This document shows, piece after piece, positions 18,557-28,084 of a DNA stretch of 64,000 nucleotides. The stretch's first letter is position 1. The number at the start of each line of letters is the position of its first letter. The position numbers and the translations under genes are program-made. Source of the DNA: Bradyrhizobium sp. CB1015 (GTDB taxonomy: Bacteria; Pseudomonadota; Alphaproteobacteria; Rhizobiales; Xanthobacteraceae); assembly GCF_025200925.1 (NCBI RefSeq), contig NZ_CP104174.1, positions 62,001 to 126,000 of the forward strand, given 5' to 3'. The notes under the pieces were generated by a model. It worked only from the letters and a program-made list of their open reading frames with translations. It was not told the DNA's origin and searched no databases.

Positions 18557-19801
18557 ATGTCCCTCCCCTCCTCCGTCGACGTCGCGATCATCGGCGCGGG
18601 CGCCGCCGGCCTCGGCGCCGCCCATGCGCTGGCGGGCTCCGGCCTCTCCGTCATCGTGCTGGAGGCGCGCGACCGGCTCGGCGGCCGGGCCTGGACGGTG
18701 CAAGCCTCGCCTGAGGTGACCTTCGATGTCGGCTGCGGCTGGCTGCATTCGGCCGACAAGAACTCCTTCGTGCCGATCGCGCGAAAACTCGGCTTCGAGC
18801 TCAACAAGGACCTGCCGCCCTGGCGCGAGCGCGCCTATGGCAATGCGTTTCCGGAAAACGAGCGCGACGATTTCATGCGCGCGATGGACGCCTTTTACCA
18901 GCGCCTGTGGGAAGCCGCGCAAACGGGCAGGGACGAACCCGCGATCTCGCATTTGGAGCCCGGCAATCGCTGGAATCCGATGATCGACGCGATCTCGACC
19001 TATATCAACGGCTGCGAGCTGAAAGATATGTCGACGCTGGACTGGGACGCTTATGAGGACACCAACCTCAATTGGCGCGTCCGCCGCGGCTATGGCGCGC
19101 TGATTGCGGCCTATGGTGCGCCCTGCCCGGTGGCGCTGAACTGCAACGTCGCCCTGATCGATCATTCCGACAAGCGCGTCCGCATCGAGACGTCGCGGGG
19201 CACGCTGACAGCGGACAAGGTGATCGTCACCGTGCCGACCAATCTCATTGCCGACGAAGCCATCCGCTTCTCGCCGCCGCTCCCCGCAAAGGTGAATGCA
19301 GCGGCCGGCCTGCCGCTCGGCGTTGACGACAAGGTGACGCTGGCGCTCGATGACGCCGAGACCTTTCCGAAAGAGGGCAACTTACGCGGCGCCACCATGC
19401 GCACAGGGATGGGCACCTACCACATCCGCCCATTCGGCCAGCCCTGCATCGAGGGCTTTTTCGGCGGCAGCTTTGCCCGCGAACTGGAAGACGCCGGCGA
19501 CGGCGCCATCGCCGCGCAAGCTATCAACGAGATCGCGGGTTTTCTCGGCAGCGATATCAGACGCAAGTTGAAGCCACTCTGCGAGTCGCGCTGGGCCCGC
19601 GATCCCTTTGCGCGGGGCTCCTATTCGCACGCGCTGCCCGGCCATGCCGGGGACCGCGAGGTGCTGGCCGCGCCGGTGGACGGGCGTTTGTTTTTCGCGG
19701 GAGAGGCAACGTCGCCAGAGTTCTTCACGACCGCACACGGCGCGCGAGACAGCGGCGACCGGGCGGCGGGTGAAGTGCTGGCGGCTCTGGGTAAGCCCTA
19801 G
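18557..19801 (+). CDS. flavin-containing amine oxidase / NAD(P)-binding FAD oxidoreductase
   Basis: A 414-residue flavoprotein of the monoamine-oxidase type. The N-terminal dinucleotide fold is DVAIIGAGAAGLGAAHALAG, ending VIVLEARDRLGGRAWT with the GGR motif of the family. The C-terminus has RLFFAGEATSPEFFTTAHGA, the second FAD contact, with DSGDRAAGEVL after it. It probably oxidises an amine in the cytoplasm; the substrate is unknown. The ATG directly follows a long imperfect hairpin. A polar tail ends in GKP. No partner genes follow on the same strand, since the next genes run the other way. Confidence 0.85.
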   Translation: MSLPSSVDVAIIGAGAAGLGAAHALAGSGLSVIVLEARDRLGGRAWTVQASPEVTFDVGCGWLHSADKNSFVPIARKLGFELNKDLPPWRERAYGNAFPENERDDFMRAMDAFYQRLWEAAQTGRDEPAISHLEPGNRWNPMIDAISTYINGCELKDMSTLDWDAYEDTNLNWRVRRGYGALIAAYGAPCPVALNCNVALIDHSDKRVRIETSRGTLTADKVIVTVPTNLIADEAIRFSPPLPAKVNAAAGLPLGVDDKVTLALDDAETFPKEGNLRGATMRTGMGTYHIRPFGQPCIEGFFGGSFARELEDAGDGAIAAQAINEIAGFLGSDIRRKLKPLCESRWARDPFARGSYSHALPGHAGDREVLAAPVDGRLFFAGEATSPEFFTTAHGARDSGDRAAGEVLAALGKP

Positions 19802-19812
19802 CTTCAAAACTC

Positions 19813-19890
19813 GTCATTGCGAGCGCAGCGAAGCAATCCAGGATATCTCCGCGGTGACAGTCTGGATTGCTTCGCTGCGCTCGCAACGAC
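19813..19890. repeat. interspersed palindrome, family A copy 3
   Basis: It starts gtcattgcgagcgcagcg and ends cgctgcgctcgcaacgac. It lies between two converging genes and is well placed to act as a bidirectional transcription-end hairpin. Confidence 0.85.
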
Positions 19891-19893
19891 GAA

Positions 19894-20316
19894 TCACTCG
19901 ATCACCCGTGCTCGCAAATCGGCATCCGGCACGAAGCAGGCGTCGTACTTTCCAAAGATGCGATAGCGGTTGCGTGCGACGAGGCTGTAGAGCGCATCCC
20001 GCAGCGGCTTCGGTACGGCGAACAGCCCGCGCACCCAGCCCCAGCCGGGCAGCTGCGACAGCACCGTCAGCGCGGCGTCGGACTTCATGAACACCTCGCC
20101 GCCGTGGACAACCGCATTGGTGTCGGGATCATCGGGGTCGATGCCGAACGTGCGCGCGAGTCGGGCGCCATAATCCGACTGGATCGGCGTGAACCGAAAC
20201 TGCCTCGCCGTGTCGCGCCTGGCGACGAAGCGGACCCAGCGCGAGCAGAAGATGCAGATGCCGTCGAACAGGATCACGTCATCGTCGGGCCATTTGGGCA
20301 CTAGCGGTGATCCCAT
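19894..20316 (-). CDS. DCC-family (DUF393) thiol-disulfide oxidoreductase-like protein
   Basis: A 140-residue protein with the DUF393 signature: DDVILFDGICIFCSRWVRFV, containing DGxCxxC. FTPIQSDYGARLARTFGIDP and FMKSDAALTVLSQLPGWGWV also match the family, and YDACFVPDADLRARVIE closes it. DCC proteins have a thioredoxin-like fold; a redox role is inferred from the CxxC. The start at 20316 overlaps the end of the alpha/beta hydrolase gene by 16 bases on the same strand, so the two are cotranscribed. No membrane segment or signal peptide is visible. Confidence 0.85.
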   Translation of the reverse strand: MGSPLVPKWPDDDVILFDGICIFCSRWVRFVARRDTARQFRFTPIQSDYGARLARTFGIDPDDPDTNAVVHGGEVFMKSDAALTVLSQLPGWGWVRGLFAVPKPLRDALYSLVARNRYRIFGKYDACFVPDADLRARVIE

Positions 20317-21212
20317 GGCTTCTTGGTCGCCACAGGCCGGCTCGGGTTCAGCGCGCGCGCGAGCTCACTGCTGGCGGCTTTGACGCCGGCTTCGGTTTCG
20401 ATCATCCAATGGCCTTCGCTGCCGACGGCCGGCAGCGGGCGAAACTCGACCTTGCCGCCAGTAGCGCGAAACGCATCGACGAGTTTCTGCGAGAATGCAG
20501 GCGCGAAATAGCTGTCATTGCTCGCAACGAGCCATGTGACTGGAATGCGCGCGGACTTGCCGAATTCCGCTGCCGCGGCGAGCAGGGTGTGAGGCGCGCA
20601 GATTCGGTTGGGCTCATCATTGGCGTGGCCGCCGCGTCCCGGAGCAAATAGTGTGATGGCGGAGATCACCTTCGGATCGGCATTGGCGAGCGCCAGCGCA
20701 CCCCATCCGCCGGCGGAATGGCCGATCACGATCGCGCCATCCTTGCGGATGAAGTCCTGCGCTTGCAGATGGACCAGCGCCAGCCAGATTGCGTCGGCCG
20801 TTGCGCGGGCCGAGCGCGCGTAGTCGGCTTCGTCGCAGCCACCCTGATCCTCGAGGTAGCGGCCGCCGGTCGCACCATGGCCGGGCCGCTCCGCCACCAG
20901 AACCGCAAAGCCGCGCGCGACGAGAAAAGCGGCCAGCGGGCGGTATTCCGGCTGCGGCATTTGCGCCCGACGCAACGTGTTCTGCGTCGAGGCGTGCGCG
21001 ATCACCGCGAGCCGGAACGGACCAGGGCCGGAGGGACGAAACAGCACGGCATGCGCGGCAAGATTGGTATCCGGCGCGGGCACGCGCCAGTCCTGCCGGC
21101 GAAACGGCTCGCCCTCCTCTCCCGATGGACCAAACCTGGCCTGCGCGCAGAGAGGCGGCGCAGTCAGCAAAGCCAGCAGAGGCAGGAGCGCGATGGTGTT
21201 GAGGAGCCGCAT
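20301..21212 (-). CDS. exported alpha/beta hydrolase (dienelactone-hydrolase-like)
   Basis: A 303-residue secreted hydrolase. A signal peptide (MRLLNTIALLPLLALLTAPP, cut near LCAQA) precedes an alpha/beta hydrolase core: AVLVAERPGHGATGGRYLED, nucleophile elbow IVIGHSAGGWGALALANADP (GHSAG), TLFAPGRGGHAND, and VTWLVASNDSYFAPAFSQKL carrying the acid residue. The catalytic His is in GSEGHWMIETEAG. The substrate is unknown. The start is fixed by the signal peptide. The gene overlaps the truncated RraA-like gene upstream by 49 bases, an arrangement that looks like the result of a deletion. It overlaps the DCC gene downstream. Confidence 0.82.
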   Translation of the reverse strand: MRLLNTIALLPLLALLTAPPLCAQARFGPSGEEGEPFRRQDWRVPAPDTNLAAHAVLFRPSGPGPFRLAVIAHASTQNTLRRAQMPQPEYRPLAAFLVARGFAVLVAERPGHGATGGRYLEDQGGCDEADYARSARATADAIWLALVHLQAQDFIRKDGAIVIGHSAGGWGALALANADPKVISAITLFAPGRGGHANDEPNRICAPHTLLAAAAEFGKSARIPVTWLVASNDSYFAPAFSQKLVDAFRATGGKVEFRPLPAVGSEGHWMIETEAGVKAASSELARALNPSRPVATKKPWDHR

Positions 21213-21805
21213 GAATTGCCGAGAGCGCGCGCGAACAGCGACAGCCAGATTAGTAGGAACACGATGACGCCGTCGGCGTCGCCGAGGATGACGTCGCCGG
21301 GAAACACCGGCGCATCGCCGCAGCCGATCGGCACGTTGATCTCGATCGCCTGATGCAGCGTCAGATTGGTCGGCGCCGAGGGGCGATGGTGGTAGGCGGG
21401 AAAGCCGAGCCTGGCGATCTCCGCGGAGTCGCGAAAGCCGCCGTCGGTGACGACGCCGGCGACGCCGCGCTTCATCAGGCGCGTCACCAGGATGGCGCCG
21501 GCCGAGGCCGCGCGCGCATCCTTGCGGCTGTCCATCACCAGCACGGCGCCGGGCGGGCAATCCTCGACCGCCTTGCGCTGCGGATGGGAGCGGTCCTTGA
21601 ACACGTCGATGGTGTTGAGATCCTCGCGGGCCGGCATGTAGCGCAGCGTGAAGGCTTCGCCGACCATGGTCGGCTGGTCCGGGCTCAAGGGGCGCACATC
21701 CTGGATCATCTGGATGCGTAGGCCGCGCTTGAACAAGGCGGTGGCGACGGTGGCGGTGGAGACGGATTTGAGCTTGTTGCGGGTGGCTTCGGTGAGTTTG
21801 GTCAT
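21164..21805 (-). pseudogene. RraA-like protein with an aberrant, truncated C-terminus
   Basis: Residues 1-182 are a normal RraA-fold protein: NKLKSVSTATVATALFKRGL, TLRYMPAREDLNTIDVFKDR, then RLMKRGVAGVVTDGGFRDSA with the DGG/R binding site, and PVFPGDVILGDADGVIV. Family members continue with about 50-60 helical residues after DADGVxV. Here the sequence switches to FLLIWLSLFARALGNSCGSS and stops after 213 residues, inside the next gene. The switch is near 21255-21260. RraA-like proteins inhibit RNase E or act as oxaloacetate/4-carboxy-4-hydroxy-2-oxoadipate aldolases; next to an arabinonate-type dehydratase a catabolic aldolase is more likely. The protein may be inactive. MTKLTEATR at 21805 is the natural start. 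Confidence 0.7.
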
Positions 21806-21823
21806 GGGGACTCTTTCATCTTT

Positions 21824-21900
21824 GTCATTCCGGGGCACTCGCATCAACGAGTGAACCCGGAATCTCGAGGTTCCGGGTTCGCTTCGCGCCCCGGAACGAC
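21824..21900. repeat. interspersed palindrome, family B copy 3
   Basis: It starts gtcattccggggcactcg and ends cgcgccccggaacgac, with inner arms cccggaatctcgag and gttccggg. It lies between the dehydratase and the RraA-like gene. Confidence 0.85.
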
Positions 21901-21910
21901 GGTGGGGGAC

Positions 21911-23650
21911 CTAATAAATCGACGGCTCGCCGATCGGCGCGCCGAAACCGGTCTCGAGGAAATCGAAATCGCAGCCGTCATTGGCCTGCTTGATGTGCTT
22001 GGTGAACATCCAGCCATAGCCGCGCTCGAAGCGGCGCTCGGGCTGCTGCCAGGCGGCGCGTCGTCTTGCGAGCTCGGCTTCGGGGACGTCGAGATTGATG
22101 GTGCGCGCGGCGACATCGAGCGTGATGCTATCTCCGTTCCGCACCAGCGCCAGCGGGCCACCAATATAGGATTCCGGCGAGACGTGCAGGATGCAGGCGC
22201 CGTAGCTGGTGCCGCTCATGCGCGCATCCGAGATGCGCACCATGTCGCGCACGCCCTGCTTCACGAGCTTGGTCGGGATCGGCAGCATGCCCCATTCCGG
22301 CATGCCCGGCCCGCCCTGCGGCCCCGCATTGCGCAGGATAAGGATGTGGTCCTCGGTGACGTCGAGATCGGGATCGTCGACCGCCTTCTTCATCGAGGGA
22401 TAGTCGTCGAACACCAGCGCGGGGCCGGTGTGCTTGAGGAAGCGCGGCGCGCAGGCGGAGGGCTTGATGACGCAGCCGTCGGGCGCGAGATTGCCCTTGA
22501 GCACGGCGAGCGCGCCTTCCTGGTAGATGGGATTGTCGATGCCGCGGATCACGTCGGTATTGTAGACCTCGGCGCCCTCGATGTTCTCGCCCAGCGTCTT
22601 GCCGGTGACGGTGATGCAGTCGAGATGCAGATGCGGCTTGATCTGGCTCATCAGCGCCGGCAGGCCGCCGGCATAGAAGAAGTCCTCCATCAGGTGCATA
22701 TCGCCGCTCGGGCGGACGTTGGCGATGACGGGCACCTTGCGGCTGGTCTTCTCGAAATCGTCGAGGCCGATATCCTGGCCGGCGCGGCGGGCCTGCGCGA
22801 TCAGATGGATGATGGCGTTGGTGGAGCAGCCCATGGCCATCGCAACCGCAATGGCATTCTCGAACGCCTTGCGGGTCTGGATCACCTTCGGCGTCAGATC
22901 CTCCCACACCATCTCAACGATGCGGCGGCCGCATTCACTGGCCATGCGGATGTGGTTTGCGTCCGCGGCAGGAATCGAGGAAGCGCCGGGCAGCGTCATG
23001 CCGATCGCTTCCGCAATCGCGGTCATGGTCGAGGCGGTACCCATGGTCATGCAGGTGCCGTAGCTGCGGGCGATGCCGGCCTCGATGTCGAGCCAGTCCT
23101 TGTCGGAGATTTTGCCGGCGCGGCGCTCGTCCCAATATTTCCAGCCGTCGGAGCCGGAGCCGAGCGTTTTGCCCTTCCAATTGCCGCGCAGCATCGGGCC
23201 TGCCGGCAGATAGATCGCCGGAATGTTCATCGAGGTGGCGCCCAGCAGCAGCGCCGGCGTGGTCTTGTCGCAGCCGCCCATCAGCACCACGCCGTCGACG
23301 GGATGGCTGCGCAAGAGTTCCTCGGCGTCCATCGCCAGCAGGTTGCGATAGAGCATGGTCGTCGGCTTGAGCAGCGATTCCGACAGCGACAGCGCCGGCA
23401 GCTCCAGCGGCAGGCCGCCCGCCATCAGGATGCCGCGCTTGACGTCCTCGACGCGCGACTTGAAGTGCATGTGGCAGGGCTGGGCGTCCGACCAGGTGTT
23501 GAGGATCGCGATGATCGGGCGGTCCTTCCACTCCTCCGGCGCGTAGCCCATCTGCATGGCGCGGGAGCGATGGCCGAACGAGCGCAGATCGTCGGGCGCG
23601 AACCAGCGCGCGCTGCGGAGCTGGTCGGGCGTTTTCTTCTTGTTGGTCAT
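21911..23650 (-). CDS. IlvD/Edd-family dehydratase, probably L-arabinonate dehydratase
   Basis: A 579-residue Fe-S dehydratase. Landmarks are AILNTWSDAQPCHMHFKSRV (Cys cluster ligand and Asp), VDGVVLMGGCDKTTPALLLG (second Cys), IARSYGTCMTMGTASTMTAI (third Cys), and RNAGPQGGPGMPEWGMLPIP. The last belongs to the sugar-acid dehydratase branch, not to IlvD proper. Length and sequence style match the rhizobial L-arabinonate dehydratase, which turns L-arabinonate into the 2-keto-3-deoxy acid. Close relatives act on other aldonates, so the sugar is not certain. The RraA-like gene downstream, separated by a repeat, could have been the aldolase of the same path. The ATG at 23650 is clear. Confidence 0.85.
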   Translation of the reverse strand: MTNKKKTPDQLRSARWFAPDDLRSFGHRSRAMQMGYAPEEWKDRPIIAILNTWSDAQPCHMHFKSRVEDVKRGILMAGGLPLELPALSLSESLLKPTTMLYRNLLAMDAEELLRSHPVDGVVLMGGCDKTTPALLLGATSMNIPAIYLPAGPMLRGNWKGKTLGSGSDGWKYWDERRAGKISDKDWLDIEAGIARSYGTCMTMGTASTMTAIAEAIGMTLPGASSIPAADANHIRMASECGRRIVEMVWEDLTPKVIQTRKAFENAIAVAMAMGCSTNAIIHLIAQARRAGQDIGLDDFEKTSRKVPVIANVRPSGDMHLMEDFFYAGGLPALMSQIKPHLHLDCITVTGKTLGENIEGAEVYNTDVIRGIDNPIYQEGALAVLKGNLAPDGCVIKPSACAPRFLKHTGPALVFDDYPSMKKAVDDPDLDVTEDHILILRNAGPQGGPGMPEWGMLPIPTKLVKQGVRDMVRISDARMSGTSYGACILHVSPESYIGGPLALVRNGDSITLDVAARTINLDVPEAELARRRAAWQQPERRFERGYGWMFTKHIKQANDGCDFDFLETGFGAPIGEPSIY

Positions 23651-23905
23651 CTCATTCCTTGTCCGTCCGGAGGGTTGGTCCTGCTCTTCTCACGGGCAAT
23701 CCATCCCCTGCAAGGCGCTGGGCTGGCGGATGGCGAACCCCTGCTATGCACTCAGCCGTGCATACCTGGCGGTGCAGCGCAATAAATCCGCAGCTCCGGC
23801 CGAAGTGCTTGCCGGCAGACGAGAATCCGCGCAACAATTTCGAGTTCATTGGCTTGATTTGCGGGTTGGTGGGACTAACCCCATCGACTCCGGAGGATTT
23901 CAGAC

Positions 23906-24325
23906 GTGGCCAACACCCTGATCGTGGATGACGATCCGGCCGTCCAGATCACCATCCGGCTGCTGCTGGAACGGGCTGGTCATCAGGTGACGGTTGCCGG
24001 GGATGGCCGCAAGGGGCTGGCGCTGTTCGAGGCCAGCCGGTTCGACCTGCTGTTTCTCGACATCTTCATGCCCGGCATGGACGGACTGGAGATGATGCGT
24101 CACATTCGGGCGCTCGCCCCGGCCGTTCCGATCGTCGTCATCTCCGGCCGTTCGACCACGCCGGACGCCTATGCGGAGCCGGACTTCCTGAACATGGCGA
24201 CCAAGCTCGGCGCGGTGGCCAGCCTGCAAAAGCCGTTCCGGCCCGGTGCATTGCTCGCCGTGGTCGCAGATTGCCTGAAGGCCCACGAGCCGGAGGGGCC
24301 CGATGTCCGCTCCGGCCGCCGATGA
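23906..24325 (+). CDS. response regulator receiver protein
   Basis: A 139-residue receiver. NTLIVDDDPAVQITIRLLLE gives the acidic pocket, FDLLFLDIFMPGMDGLEMMR the phospho-acceptor Asp, IVVISGRSTTPDAYAEPDFL the conserved Ser, and AVASLQKPFRPGALLAVVAD the Lys. No output domain is present. The last 23 bases overlap the hybrid kinase gene that follows, so it is very likely the partner of that kinase, in addition to the kinase's own receiver. The subfamily, marked by DIFMPxM and LxxPxPDF-like segments, is the same as the frameshifted receiver at 35186-35697. Confidence 0.9.
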   Translation: MANTLIVDDDPAVQITIRLLLERAGHQVTVAGDGRKGLALFEASRFDLLFLDIFMPGMDGLEMMRHIRALAPAVPIVVISGRSTTPDAYAEPDFLNMATKLGAVASLQKPFRPGALLAVVADCLKAHEPEGPDVRSGRR

Positions 24326-27300
24326 CAAGGACACCTCCTCCGCTGCAAGCCAGAAATGGCGCAGCGATAAGGCGGGTCCGGCCAAACTCCCCATGAGAGC
24401 AGCAACGACGCTGGCCACGCGGCTGGCCATCGCGATGATCCTGCTGGTGGCGGTTACCGTGGCCGCAGTCGGATGGCTCGGCTATCGCAACACCACACAG
24501 GCCGTCATTCCGCGGGTGCTGGAGCGGGTCGAAGCGCAATCGCGCCTGCTCGCGACCAACCTCGAATCCTACGTTGCCGGCGTGCGCGGCGATCTGGTCG
24601 GCTATCGCGCCGCAGCGGCGATCAATGGCCTGATCCGCGCTCATACCGGCGGCGGGATCGATCCTGCGGACGGGGTCTCGGAGCAAACCTGGCGCGAGCG
24701 TATCGCGGCACGGCTCGCGGCCGAGATCGATGCCAAGCCCATCTACGGGCAGTTCAGGATCATCGGCGTCGACAACGACCAGCGCGAACTGGTCCGGGTC
24801 GATCGCTCCGGACCGAACGGAGCAGTCAGGATCGCCCCGGACGGCGAACTGGAGCGCAAGAGCGACCGAACCTATTTTCAGGAAGCCCTACGGCTCGGGC
24901 CCGGCGAGATTTACGTGTCTCCCATCGAGCTCGCGACCCGGCAGGGAGGCACGACGGCGCCTCACGCGCCGACTCTGCGGGTCGCGATGCCGCTGTTCAC
25001 AGCCGACGACAAGCCGTTCGGCATCATCGTCGCCAATATCGACATGCGCCCGGCACTCGACCGGGTTCGCTCCAACGCTACGTCGGGAGGAGAGATCTAC
25101 GTCGTGGACGCGCGCGGCGACTATCTCGTCCATCCCAACCGGACGCAGGAGTTCGGGTCATCGCGGGGCCATCCGACCGATTGGCGCAAGGACTTTCCGT
25201 TCTTCTCAGCGCTGGCCGGCACGTCGGACGTGGCCACGCGGGTCACGACCGATGAGTCGGGCCGGACGAGCGGCGCGGCATTCGCGCCGATATCGCTTGC
25301 GAGCAAGGAATGGGTCGCCATCGTCGTGACCGTTCCCCCGTCCGTCTTCGGCCGCGTGCCGGCCGCCATTCAAAAAACGTCCCTGCTCGTCGGCGTGCTG
25401 GCCGTTCTCGCCGCGGCTGCGCTCGCTGTGCTGCTGGCGCGCTCGTTGACCCGCCCGATCGGACGGCTGACGGAGGCGGTGCAGGCCATCGGCAGCGGAC
25501 GTCCCGCGGATATCCCCGTCGATGCCAGCGGCGAGACCGGCGTGCTGGCACGGGCCTTTGCGCGGATGGTGGAGGAGATGCGCGCGAAAACAGCCGCGCT
25601 CGAACGGGAGATCGAGGAGCATCGCCGCACCGAGGCCGCACGAAGCCATCACGCGGCGCGCGAGAGCCTGTTCAGTGCCGCGGTGGAATCGTCCGACGAT
25701 GCGATCGTCATGCAGACGCTCGATGCCGTCATCACGGGCTGGAATCCGGCCGCCGAACGGCTTTACGGCTATACGGCGGAGGAGGCGATCGGCAAGTCCA
25801 CGTCGATCATTGTCCCGCCCGACCGCCGCGAGCACGGCAAGGACTATCTGCGGCGGATCGCGCGGGGCGAGCCGATCGAACGTTTCGAGACGATCCGCCT
25901 GCGCAAGGACGGCACGCCGGTCGAGATTTCGCTCGGCCTGTCGCCGATCAAGGGACCGTCGGGCGAGATCATCGGCGCGTCCGGAAGCGCGCGCAGCCTG
26001 ACCGAGGCGCGGCGCGCCGAGCGGGCGCTGCAGCACCAGCTCGAGGAGCGGCGGCAGATTTTCGAGACGTCGCAGGACCTGATCATGATCATGGACGCGC
26101 GGGCCCATGTCGCGCAGATCAGCCCGAGCAGCGAGACCATTCTCGGCTATCGGCCGGACGAGATGATCGGCCGCAGCGGCGCCGACTTCATTCATCCCGG
26201 TCATCTGGAGCAGTCCCGTGCCGAGATGCGCGCAATGCGCCGCGGCGAGCCCGTCAAGCTCGCCGACACGCGCTGCCTCCACAAGAACGGACACGAGGTC
26301 TGGCTGTCCTGGCTCGGCAGCTGGTCCGAGCAGGCGCATCGCTTCTTCTTTGTCGGGCGCGACATGACCGAAGCGCGGCTCGCGCAGGAATCGCTGCGCG
26401 AGAGCGAGCGGCTCGCCCGCAACATCGTCGAGACCTCGCTCGATGCCTTCGTGCAGACCGACGAGACCGGAAGCATCCTGAACTGGAACTCGCAGGCCGA
26501 GCAGCTGTTCGGCTGGCGCCGCAACGAGGTGCTCGGCAAGAGCACGATCGACCTCATCGTGGCCGAGGGCGAACGCGAGAGGGTCAGGGCGGGGCTGAAG
26601 CAATTTCTGGCCAACGAGGACGGCCGGATGCTGAACCGCCGCCGCGAGCTGATGTGCCGCCGCCGTGACGGCAAGGAATTCAAGGCCGAGCTGAGCGTCA
26701 CCGCCCTGAAGCGGCGCGAGGGCCTGCTGTTCAACGTCTTCTACCGCGACCTCACCGACAAGATCGCCGCCGAGGAGCGCATCCGTCACGCCGAGAAGAT
26801 GGAGGCGGTCGGCCAGCTCACCGGCGGCGTGGCGCATGACTTCAACAACATTCTCACCGTCATCACCGGCACGATCGAGATTCTCGCGGAGGCGGTCGCC
26901 AAGGAGCCGCAGCTCGCGGCGATCACGAAGATGATCGACGAGGCCGCAGCGCGCGGCGCCGACCTGACCCAGCACCTGCTCGCCTTCGCGCGCAAGCAGC
27001 CGCTCCAGCCGCGCGAGATCGACATCAACTCGCTGATCGTGGACACCGCGAAATTGCTGCGCCCGACGCTCGGCGAGCAGATCCAGATCGAATCGGTATT
27101 CGAGGACGAGAATTGCGTCGCGATCGTCGATCCCAACCAGCTCACCACCGCGATCCTCAACCTCGCACTCAATGCCCGCGACGCCATGCCCGGCGGCGGC
27201 AAGCTGATCCTGGAAACGGGTGCAGCCTATCTCGACGAGGTCTATGCCAGCGCCAACGACGTGCCGCCGGGGCACTACGTGCTGATCGCCGTGAGCGACA

Positions 27301-27911
27301 CCGGCACCGGCATCCCTGCGAACATGCTGGCGAGAGTGTTCGACCCCTTCTTCACCTCGAAGGGACCGGGCAAGGGCACCGGGCTCGGGCTTTCGATGGT
27401 CTACGGCTTCATCAAGCAGTCCGCAGGTCACATCAAGATCTACAGCGAGGAAGGCCACGGCACCACGATCAAGATGTACCTGCCGCCGGGCAAGACGCCG
27501 ACGGCGGTCGGCGAGGGCGTGACGCCGGCGACGATCGAGGGCGGACAGGAGACGATCCTGGTGGTCGAGGACGACCGGCTGGTGCGGGACTACGTGCTGG
27601 CGCAGCTGCATTCGCTGGGTTACGTCACCTTGCAGGCCGCGAACGCCGCCGATGCGCTCGCGATCGTCGCCGCCGGCAAGCCGTTCGATCTCCTGTTCAC
27701 CGACGTCATCATGCCCGGCAAGATGAACGGACGGCAGCTCGCGGACGAGCTGATGAAGACGCGCCCGGATCTCAAGGTGGTCTACACGTCAGGCTATACC
27801 GAGAACGCGATCATCCATCACGGCCGGCTGGATTCCGGCGTGATGTTGCTGGCCAAGCCCTATCGCAAATCGGATCTGGCACGGATCATCCGCAAGGCGC
27901 TGAGCGGGTGA
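24303..27911 (+). CDS. hybrid sensor histidine kinase: periplasmic sensor, HAMP, three PAS, HisKA, HATPase, receiver
   Basis: A 1202-residue membrane kinase. Membrane segments are LATRLAIAMILLVAVTVAAV (about 38-58) and LLVGVLAVLAAAALAVLLAR (about 361-380). Between them is a large periplasmic Cache-like sensor (ADDKPFGIIVANIDMRPALD, EIYVVDARGDYLVHPN). A HAMP domain (LTRPIGRLTEAVQAIGSG) follows, then three PAS domains, each with GW/GY landmarks (AAERLYGYTAEEAIGKS, SSETILGYRPDEMIGRS, QAEQLFGWRRNEVLGKS). The H-box is QLTGGVAHDFNNILTVITG. The ATP site includes GTGIPANMLARVFDPFFTSK and GKGTGLGLSMVYGFIKQSAG. The C-terminal receiver has ETILVVEDDRLVRDYVLAQL and LLFTDVIMPGKMNG. The stimulus is unknown. 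The start overlaps the receiver gene upstream. Confidence 0.92.
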   Translation: MSAPAADDKDTSSAASQKWRSDKAGPAKLPMRAATTLATRLAIAMILLVAVTVAAVGWLGYRNTTQAVIPRVLERVEAQSRLLATNLESYVAGVRGDLVGYRAAAAINGLIRAHTGGGIDPADGVSEQTWRERIAARLAAEIDAKPIYGQFRIIGVDNDQRELVRVDRSGPNGAVRIAPDGELERKSDRTYFQEALRLGPGEIYVSPIELATRQGGTTAPHAPTLRVAMPLFTADDKPFGIIVANIDMRPALDRVRSNATSGGEIYVVDARGDYLVHPNRTQEFGSSRGHPTDWRKDFPFFSALAGTSDVATRVTTDESGRTSGAAFAPISLASKEWVAIVVTVPPSVFGRVPAAIQKTSLLVGVLAVLAAAALAVLLARSLTRPIGRLTEAVQAIGSGRPADIPVDASGETGVLARAFARMVEEMRAKTAALEREIEEHRRTEAARSHHAARESLFSAAVESSDDAIVMQTLDAVITGWNPAAERLYGYTAEEAIGKSTSIIVPPDRREHGKDYLRRIARGEPIERFETIRLRKDGTPVEISLGLSPIKGPSGEIIGASGSARSLTEARRAERALQHQLEERRQIFETSQDLIMIMDARAHVAQISPSSETILGYRPDEMIGRSGADFIHPGHLEQSRAEMRAMRRGEPVKLADTRCLHKNGHEVWLSWLGSWSEQAHRFFFVGRDMTEARLAQESLRESERLARNIVETSLDAFVQTDETGSILNWNSQAEQLFGWRRNEVLGKSTIDLIVAEGERERVRAGLKQFLANEDGRMLNRRRELMCRRRDGKEFKAELSVTALKRREGLLFNVFYRDLTDKIAAEERIRHAEKMEAVGQLTGGVAHDFNNILTVITGTIEILAEAVAKEPQLAAITKMIDEAAARGADLTQHLLAFARKQPLQPREIDINSLIVDTAKLLRPTLGEQIQIESVFEDENCVAIVDPNQLTTAILNLALNARDAMPGGGKLILETGAAYLDEVYASANDVPPGHYVLIAVSDTGTGIPANMLARVFDPFFTSKGPGKGTGLGLSMVYGFIKQSAGHIKIYSEEGHGTTIKMYLPPGKTPTAVGEGVTPATIEGGQETILVVEDDRLVRDYVLAQLHSLGYVTLQAANAADALAIVAAGKPFDLLFTDVIMPGKMNGRQLADELMKTRPDLKVVYTSGYTENAIIHHGRLDSGVMLLAKPYRKSDLARIIRKALSG

Positions 27912-27917
27912 AGGCAC

Positions 27918-28003
27918 GTAGCCCGGATGGAGCGCAGCGCAATCCGGGAACAGTCGTGCGGCGCGCAAATCCCGGATTACGCTTGCGCTCCATCCGGGCT
28001 ACG
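27918..28003. repeat. REP-like inverted repeat, family E
   Basis: Left arm cgtagcccggatggagcgca and right arm gcgctccatccgggctacg enclose caatccggg ... cccggatta. The full element can fold into a long hairpin between two converging regulatory genes and may end transcription for both. Confidence 0.85.
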
Positions 28004-28084
28004 AAACCGTCGGTGCGGAGAGATGGGCCCCGGCTCAGCGGCGCATCATTTCATGATGCACCGCGTCCGGGGCACGAGACCATG

